19,611 nt of DNA, from contig MU602985.1 in assembly GCA_025201865.1 (NCBI GenBank), forward strand, positions 8,316 to 27,926. Direction: 5' to 3'. A program made the position numbers and the translations under genes. The number at the start of each line of letters is the position of its first letter. Position 1 is the stretch's first letter. This document shows, in pieces, positions 14,674 through 19,611 of the stretch. This DNA comes from Ramicandelaber brevisporus (lineage: Eukaryota; Kickxellomycota; Ramicandelaberales; Ramicandelaberaceae). The notes under the pieces were generated by a model. That model was given only the letters and a program-made list of their open reading frames with translations. It made no database searches and had not been told where the DNA came from.

Positions 14674-17600
14674 ATGGACACGCTGACACTCGAAGAGCAG
14701 CTCCAACGGCTGCGCCAGAACGCCAACTCGAAGCTCGAGAATCACAAGGCCGTCAACACGACGTTGGCAGCTGTCGAAGAGGTTCTTGCGGAGAAGGATC
14801 CATCTGCGAAATCACACCCGCCAGCTGCGTACTTTGGTGTGCTCTTATCGCTACTGAGCGAAGGCGGCAGCTCCAGCTCCAGCGTTTCAAACAGCGCTGG
14901 TATTGCGAACAATGCACTCTATTTGCTGGCTTTGGTGCTGCCATATGTGAGTGAGGCAACTCGTCGCTCTCAGTTTGCTGCAGTTATTGCTACACTTGTT
15001 CAGTATGTTGCTTCAGATTCTGGCATTCAGCAGCTGGATGCCGCAGCCGCTCGCTCAGTCTGTGGATGTATCGAGGCTCTGCTCGTAGCATTGGAAGAAC
15101 AGCAGCTCACACTGATCAACACATCACCCAATTCATCAATGGCATCTTCAGCCCGTCGTGCCATTCAGGCTCTCTTGGCACTCTCGGCCGATCCACGTCC
15201 AAAGGTTCGGAGACGTGCTCAAGACGCATTGGCAACTATCCTCAACAATCCACCAGCCCCGCTCGATGATCACCCACTGAACGGCACAGCGGCCGAGTTC
15301 TGTCTCCGTGCACTGCGTGCTTGCTCTGGCGATGCAGATGCTAAACGCCTGCTTCATGTTTTGGCAACGATCAAGGCCATTGCTCAGGTTTGGCCAGCCG
15401 AGCACAACCCAGCCATGCTCGACCTGCTGCTTCAGCTGCCCAAGCGTAACAACGCATTTGTGACTGCAGAGGTGTTCAAGATTTGCCAGGAAATATTCAG
15501 CGTTGCAGTCACCGCCAGCTCTTCAACGGATGAGGATATTGCAGCATTGTTCGGCGAGCTGAGTGCTCTCCGTCCAGATCCAAATGATGTGTCGCTGTCT
15601 GTGCCTTGGCTGACAATTGTGAGCCGCGCCTATCCAGCTTTGGCCAAGTCTCGTCCTGGCTACTGCCTGTCCCAACTTCCAGCTGCCATTCAGTCTGCCC
15701 TCTTGTTTGTCGAGTTGGGCAAACCAGAGGCCGTGATCGCAGCTACCAACTGCATCGAGAAACTGCTGACCAATTGCATTACTACCGAGATGGCTAAGGA
15801 GGCTGCTACTGCCAAGTCGAACAAGAACACTGCCAAGTCCAGCATTTCTCGCATCATTCAGTTGCTTGGTGATGCGCTTGGTATGCGCTACAAGGATGCA
15901 TGGGGCTCGATTCTTGGTCTCATTGGCGTCCTATTCCGCTGCCTTGGTCGATATGCATCCCCAATTGCCGATGATCTGATTGTGATGCTTGGCAACTTGC
16001 GCACTGACGATGACTTTGAACTGCCGGCTGAGACCGATGCTGCTCTTGGTGCAGCTGTATTTGCATTGGGTCCAGAGCGATTCTTGCAGCTTCTTCCACT
16101 CAACCTCGGCGACAACCAGCAGCAGCAACAACAGCAATCAGCCAAGGGCAAGCGCCAGGATGCTACCGGTCGTGCATGGCTTTTGCCAGTGTTGAAGGAA
16201 TATACATGCGCTGCTGATCTCAGCTACTTTGTCACGAACTTGGGTCCATTGGCACTGGAGGTTGAAGCAAAGGCCAAGAGAGTCGAAGCAGCCGGCCGTG
16301 GCGTTGAGGCCAAGGTGTTTGAGACCGTTTCCCAGCAAATTTGGGCATTGCTGCCTGGTTTCTGCAGCGTTCCCAGCGATGTTGCTGTTACCATGAACGA
16401 CTCCTTTGGTGAGCTGCTTTCCAATTTGATGTTCCGCGAGCCTGAGGTCCGTCCAACTGTTTGTGCTGCTCTTGGCCACCTGGTGACTGCTCTGCGTGCA
16501 ATTGCTGACGGCAAGATTGTGCAAGAAGAAGTCGTTTACAACAATGGTGTTGCCGGTATCCCGCGCGGTGCTACTCCCATCACTGTGCAGGTTGCCCAGG
16601 CTGGTCTCCACCAAATGTCGATCATGGCTCCCAACTTCTTGGTCATTTTGTTCAACATTTTCAGCCAGACGGCTGCTCACTTCCGTGGCTACATGCTTGA
16701 AGTCATTCGTGCTCTGCTCACAATTGCGCCATCTGATAAGGTTGCCGGCACATTCACTGCATTGCACACGCAGCTGGTGCAGGCTTGTGCCAGAGGTATT
16801 TCAGCCGATGCAAAGGCTATGCACGAAAGCAAGATCGACTCTGACATGCCAGCCCCGCCAACTCACACCATGATCGACTTGTGCTCCACAATGATCCCAT
16901 ATGTGAGCGCCAAATGCTGCGATGATTTGATGAGAAGCGCCCTTCTTATCATCAACGAGCCAGCTGATCCGGTTCTCCAGAAGAAAGCCTACCGTGTCAT
17001 TGAGCGCCTCATTACCACTGCTGCCGATAACACTGCTGCCCCAGGTGGTGTCACTCTGGCTCAGCTGTTCGCCGACAGCAAGCTGTTGGAAGCTCTGCGC
17101 ACTGCCACCGAGTCTACTACCGCGTCTGCCCGCAAGGAGCGCTTGGCCTGCCTCGTTGCATTGATCAAGGCTCTGCCCAATGACCAGCTGGCTGCGATCC
17201 CAATGTTCCTGGCCGAGGCTATTGTGAGCACAAAGGAGGCCAGTGAGAAGGCACGCGAGGCTGCCTACGAGCTTGTTGTCGAAATGGGCCACCGCATGGC
17301 CCTTGGCGGTAACATTTCCCTGTCTGCTCTTGGCTCCAACACTGATGAGAATGATGATAGCGACGATGACATGGACACTTCTGGTGAAGGCACTCGCCAA
17401 GGCTCGCTTACTGAGCTCCTGGTCATGGTCAGTGCTGCTCTTGCTGGTGAGACTCCACACATGCAATCTGCCACCATCCTGGTCATCTCTCGTCTTGTTT
17501 TCGAGTTCCGCGACCAGCTTCTCGCCGAGCCAGATACCGTTGAGCTCGTCGATGGCCTGATCTCCACCATTCTCGAGTACATTGCATCCAACAACCGTGA

Positions 17601-18897
17601 GATTGCACGTGCCTGTCTCGGATTCACAAAGGTCATTTCTGTATCTCTGCCAACAGAGCATCTCGAGCCGCATCTCAAGGCACTGGTTACTGGTGTGCTG
17701 AAGTGGTCGAACGAGCACAAGAACAAGCTGAAGCTCAAGGCTCGCCATGTTATCGAACGCCTTGTGCGCCGGTTTGATGCCGATCGCATTCTTCAGCTCG
17801 TGCCACCTGAACACGCCAAGCTGGTGCAGAACATCAAGAAGAGCAAGCTGCGTGCCAAGCGTGCCAAGGATGCTGCTGCTGAGCAGAAGCGCGCCGGTGC
17901 CGATGGTTCTGATGCCGAAGCCTCTGATTCTGAACAGGCTGATTCTTCTTCTCGTCGCGCTCGTGCCGCCGCCGCTGCTGGTACCAGTGAGCTGCTGACG
18001 GAAGGCAACGTCAACCAGGCTCAGAAGCGGTCGATGGCCAGTGCATACGAGGAGGCTCTGTATGGCTCTGAGAGCGAAATGGACTCTGATGACGAGGACA
18101 ATGAAGACGCTGGCAAGCAGCAAAAGTCCAAGGCACAGCAGCAGCAGAAGAAGGGTGCTCGTGCCATTGCCAAGCCAGCTCAGCAGTGGCTGCGTGACGA
18201 TGCTGTCAACGATGCTGACGGTCCTCTTGATTTCCTCGATCGCAGCGCCATGTCTCGCATCACATCTGCTGCGCCATCTGCTCGTTCCAAGGCTGCCAGC
18301 AAGCGCGGTCATTTGGCTGACAAGTTCAAGACGGACTCCACTGGCAAGCTCATTATTAATGACAACGAGGGCAGCGATGACAACCAGCAACAGCAACCCA
18401 CCGTTGTATCACGCAAGGCTGGCGACAACGGCATGGACATTGACTCCGATGGTGATGGCGAGGGTGATGCCTACCGCGAATCTGTGACTTCAGCTGATGC
18501 CTACACTCGCACATCAAGCGGCAAGATCAAGTTCTCCAACAAGGCTGGCGCTGCCAATGCTGGTGGTCGCAAGAAGCGCACAAGCGATGTCTTTGATCAA
18601 GACTTCGATAATGAGCTCAGCACTCTTGCTTCCAACATTGCATCTGCCACAACCCTATCGGGCAAACAACAACAGCAGCAATCTGGTGGCAAGCCCAAGC
18701 AACAGCAAAAGAAGAAGAGTGTTCTTGACATTGGCAAGGATTTCCGCTCCAAGAAGTCCCACTCGGATATCAAGCGTTCTGACGGCGTTGACCCATATGC
18801 TTATGTCCCACTGTCATCTGCACTGATTAAGCAGAAGGGCAAGCTCGGCATCAAGGAGGCTAACAAGAGCAATGCCAAACGCCACAAGACTAAATAA
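14674..18897 (+). CDS. RRP12: RRP12-like ribosomal RNA processing/export HEAT-repeat protein
   Basis: 1407 residues in one exon (yeast Rrp12 is 1228). The N-terminus KLENHKAVNTTLAAVEEVL followed by PAAYFGVLLSLL is typical of the family. HEAT-like helices fill about 1-1050, including PKVRRRAQDALATIL (about 175). The conserved NUC173 region starts with YKDAWGSILGLIGVLFRCLG at 406 and continues through LRTDDDFELPAETDAAL. A polyQ insert lies at about 482, and an acidic loop DENDDSDDDMDTSGE at about 890-905. From about 1060 the tail is disordered, acidic and Lys-rich with Ala and Gln runs. It ends in a conserved DPYAYVPLSSALIKQK segment and a basic terminus that probably serves nuclear import. Known role: a nucleolar karyopherin-like factor for maturation and export of pre-40S and pre-60S subunits. 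It is tandem with TBP. Confidence 0.95.
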   Translation: MDTLTLEEQLQRLRQNANSKLENHKAVNTTLAAVEEVLAEKDPSAKSHPPAAYFGVLLSLLSEGGSSSSSVSNSAGIANNALYLLALVLPYVSEATRRSQFAAVIATLVQYVASDSGIQQLDAAAARSVCGCIEALLVALEEQQLTLINTSPNSSMASSARRAIQALLALSADPRPKVRRRAQDALATILNNPPAPLDDHPLNGTAAEFCLRALRACSGDADAKRLLHVLATIKAIAQVWPAEHNPAMLDLLLQLPKRNNAFVTAEVFKICQEIFSVAVTASSSTDEDIAALFGELSALRPDPNDVSLSVPWLTIVSRAYPALAKSRPGYCLSQLPAAIQSALLFVELGKPEAVIAATNCIEKLLTNCITTEMAKEAATAKSNKNTAKSSISRIIQLLGDALGMRYKDAWGSILGLIGVLFRCLGRYASPIADDLIVMLGNLRTDDDFELPAETDAALGAAVFALGPERFLQLLPLNLGDNQQQQQQQSAKGKRQDATGRAWLLPVLKEYTCAADLSYFVTNLGPLALEVEAKAKRVEAAGRGVEAKVFETVSQQIWALLPGFCSVPSDVAVTMNDSFGELLSNLMFREPEVRPTVCAALGHLVTALRAIADGKIVQEEVVYNNGVAGIPRGATPITVQVAQAGLHQMSIMAPNFLVILFNIFSQTAAHFRGYMLEVIRALLTIAPSDKVAGTFTALHTQLVQACARGISADAKAMHESKIDSDMPAPPTHTMIDLCSTMIPYVSAKCCDDLMRSALLIINEPADPVLQKKAYRVIERLITTAADNTAAPGGVTLAQLFADSKLLEALRTATESTTASARKERLACLVALIKALPNDQLAAIPMFLAEAIVSTKEASEKAREAAYELVVEMGHRMALGGNISLSALGSNTDENDDSDDDMDTSGEGTRQGSLTELLVMVSAALAGETPHMQSATILVISRLVFEFRDQLLAEPDTVELVDGLISTILEYIASNNREIARACLGFTKVISVSLPTEHLEPHLKALVTGVLKWSNEHKNKLKLKARHVIERLVRRFDADRILQLVPPEHAKLVQNIKKSKLRAKRAKDAAAEQKRAGADGSDAEASDSEQADSSSRRARAAAAAGTSELLTEGNVNQAQKRSMASAYEEALYGSESEMDSDDEDNEDAGKQQKSKAQQQQKKGARAIAKPAQQWLRDDAVNDADGPLDFLDRSAMSRITSAAPSARSKAASKRGHLADKFKTDSTGKLIINDNEGSDDNQQQQPTVVSRKAGDNGMDIDSDGDGEGDAYRESVTSADAYTRTSSGKIKFSNKAGAANAGGRKKRTSDVFDQDFDNELSTLASNIASATTLSGKQQQQQSGGKPKQQQKKKSVLDIGKDFRSKKSHSDIKRSDGVDPYAYVPLSSALIKQKGKLGIKEANKSNAKRHKTK

Positions 18898-19011
18898 AGT
18901 CCATTTGAGTATAACCTTCATATTTGTTTACATGTTTTCCTCTTACTTTTACTTTTCATTTTACTTTAATTCTTCTTTCTTATCAAAGTTCAAGTTACAA
19001 AAAGAGTGTGT

Positions 19012-19440
19012 TTAACTGAGTCTAGTATGATAGGACTTGAAGAAGAGGCAATTTATAATAAAAAGACTGTGTTTAGAGAGATGGAGCAAAGTATTTAATC
19101 TGATGATGTAACGAGGTAATAGTAACAATATCTCGGTGGGCATCGTTAAAAAAACCATTAACGGAATCGCGTGGATATTAAATTGAGCTTGTCGCTGCAA
19201 TGAAGTAATGATGTTGCACAAAGCGTGATACTCACCACCGAGATTTCTCGCCGGGTCGATGAAAACAGAAAGAGGTTTACAGGGGGGAAGATGCCAGAAT
19301 AAAAATACAACGTGACCTGTGATGTCATAAAGCATGTAAACTAATGGATTAACCGCGCGGAGTATTAAGCTAGAAAACGGTGTACGAACAACGACATTGG
19401 ATGCTGGTGACGGTCGCGGTGGAAACGATTCAGAACTCAT
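19012..19440 (-). CDS. Doubtful hypothetical ORF, 142 aa
   Basis: ATG at 19440 to TAA at 19012. The protein begins MSSESFPPRPSPASNVVV and has a hydrophobic stretch near residues 23-50. Codon periodicity is weak, the second half is Leu/Ile/His-rich in a way typical of non-coding AT-rich sequence, and no family is recognisable. A good donor on the minus strand (GTGAGT, plus coordinates 19230-19235) could end a first exon of about 68 codons, but joining it to the nearest acceptor (19195) quickly meets a stop. It may be noise. Confidence 0.2.
   Translation of the reverse strand: MSSESFPPRPSPASNVVVRTPFSSLILRAVNPLVYMLYDITGHVVFLFWHLPPCKPLSVFIDPARNLGGEYHALCNIITSLQRQAQFNIHAIPLMVFLTMPTEILLLLPRYIIRLNTLLHLSKHSLFIINCLFFKSYHTRLS
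19352..19360. promoter_or_regulatory. ACCGCGCGG motif, first copy
   Basis: Contains the 8-bp palindrome CCGCGCGG. A second copy, ACCGCGCGGT, lies at 19457-19466, 105 bp away. Both sit 130-250 bp upstream of the TATA box at 19597. Zinc-cluster factors often bind CGG-type palindromes, so these could be upstream activator sites of the next gene. Confidence 0.3.
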
Positions 19441-19456
19441 CTAGTTGGCATTACAG

Positions 19457-19466
19457 ACCGCGCGGT
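19457..19466. promoter_or_regulatory. ACCGCGCGGT palindrome, second copy
   Basis: A perfect 10-bp palindrome sharing nine bases with the copy at 19352. It lies about 130 bp upstream of TATAAAG at 19597, a usual distance for a fungal upstream activating site. Confidence 0.3.
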
Positions 19467-19596
19467 GTTGCTCTGAGGAAAATGGAGTAATCTAACGTGG
19501 ACGACAAGTTGCAAAAAGCTAGCAGCCAATGAAGGTCAGGTTGAATGACCGCATGATCGCAATCGACAGCCATGCGGAACGAATTGAGAGATGGGG

Positions 19597-19603
19597 TATA
19601 AAG
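19597..19603 (+). promoter_or_regulatory. TATA box (TATAAAG) of a gene beyond the right edge
   Basis: GGGGTATAAAGGG is a canonical TATA context on the plus strand, and the transcription start would fall outside the window. No plus-strand coding sequence begins before the edge. Confidence 0.45.
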
Positions 19604-19611
19604 GGAAGCGA

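Larger units (their letters stand above)
18898..19611. other. Intergenic region downstream of RRP12
   Basis: 714 nt with no convincing gene. It starts with a T-rich RRP12 3' UTR (18898-18985). The middle has intermediate GC and a single long minus-strand frame (19012-19440). The right part carries two CCGCGCGG palindromes and ends in a TATA box at 19597. No tRNA-like cloverleaf or B-box was seen, and I recognise no snRNA or snoRNA signature. Confidence 0.6.

Noticed and set aside
16801-18396. 531-aa open frame on the minus strand inside RRP12
   Set aside because: It is an antisense shadow produced by the biased codon use of RRP12. It is Leu/Ser-rich, has no domain, and the sense strand is a well-conserved family.
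18893-18898. AATAAA overlapping the RRP12 stop codon as a poly(A) signal
   Set aside because: Cleavage there would leave almost no 3' UTR. It is more likely an accident of AAA-TAA-A.
19098-19110. CTGATGATG resembling a C box of a C/D snoRNA
   Set aside because: No convincing D box with terminal stem was found at the right distance.
19130-19244. 10-bp inverted repeat ATCTCGGTGG / CCACCGAGAT with about 95-nt spacing
   Set aside because: A repeat of this size is expected about once in four such regions by chance, and the arms do not extend, so no structured RNA is claimed.

Overview
The window is from a fungal nuclear genome. The APSES/KilA-N DNA-binding domain of the first complete gene is essentially fungus-specific, and the TBP, eIF4G and RRP12 genes read as free-living eukaryotic housekeeping genes. 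Introns are few: one clear coding intron in about 15.5 kb of coding sequence. The proteins are loaded with polyGln, polyAla and Ser/Gly linkers encoded by mixed CAG/CAA and GCN codons. I infer an intron-poor, repeat-rich, probably early-diverging fungus (for example a Zoopagomycota or Mucoromycota type lineage), but the sequence alone does not fix the species.

Layout: (a) 1-168, the last 55 codons of an unidentified plus-strand gene ending in a 7-residue tandem repeat. (b) 169-480, a short convergent intergenic space with a candidate 40-aa ORF. (c) 481-4779 on the minus strand, a giant (1432 aa) MBF-type APSES/ankyrin transcription factor, Mbp1/Res-like. (d) 4780-6245, a repeat-rich divergent promoter and leader region containing several ACGCG (MCB/SCB-like) cores. 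(e) 6246-12210 plus, the eIF4G gene in two exons (intron 6683-7118), giving 1842 aa with Q-rich N-terminus, Lys/Glu helix, eIF4E-binding motif, RGG region, MIF4G and MA3. (f) 12211-12963, the eIF4G 3' region and the TBP promoter with a TATAAATA box and a probable 5'-UTR intron. (g) 12964-14109 plus, TATA-binding protein. (h) 14110-14673, a spacer holding an unexplained coding-like exon and a 27-codon upstream ORF. (i) 14674-18897 plus, RRP12, a HEAT-repeat ribosome-export factor. (j) 18898-19611, mostly non-coding, ending in a TATA box that probably serves the next plus-strand gene.

The genes share a theme: G1/S transcription (MBF), cap-dependent translation initiation (eIF4G), transcription initiation (TBP) and ribosome biogenesis (RRP12). 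Three run in tandem on the plus strand, and the MBF gene diverges from them. I see no mobile element, CRISPR array, tRNA or rRNA. The most interesting signals are non-coding or isoform-level. One is a coding-like exon downstream of TBP, in frame with it, with a splice donor sitting on the TBP stop codon. Another is a strand-specific absence of ATG over about 730 nt upstream of the MBF gene. The rest are an MCB/SCB cluster suggesting MBF autoregulation, a tandem NAGNAG acceptor in eIF4G, and a shared motif at the stop codons of TBP and RRP12.
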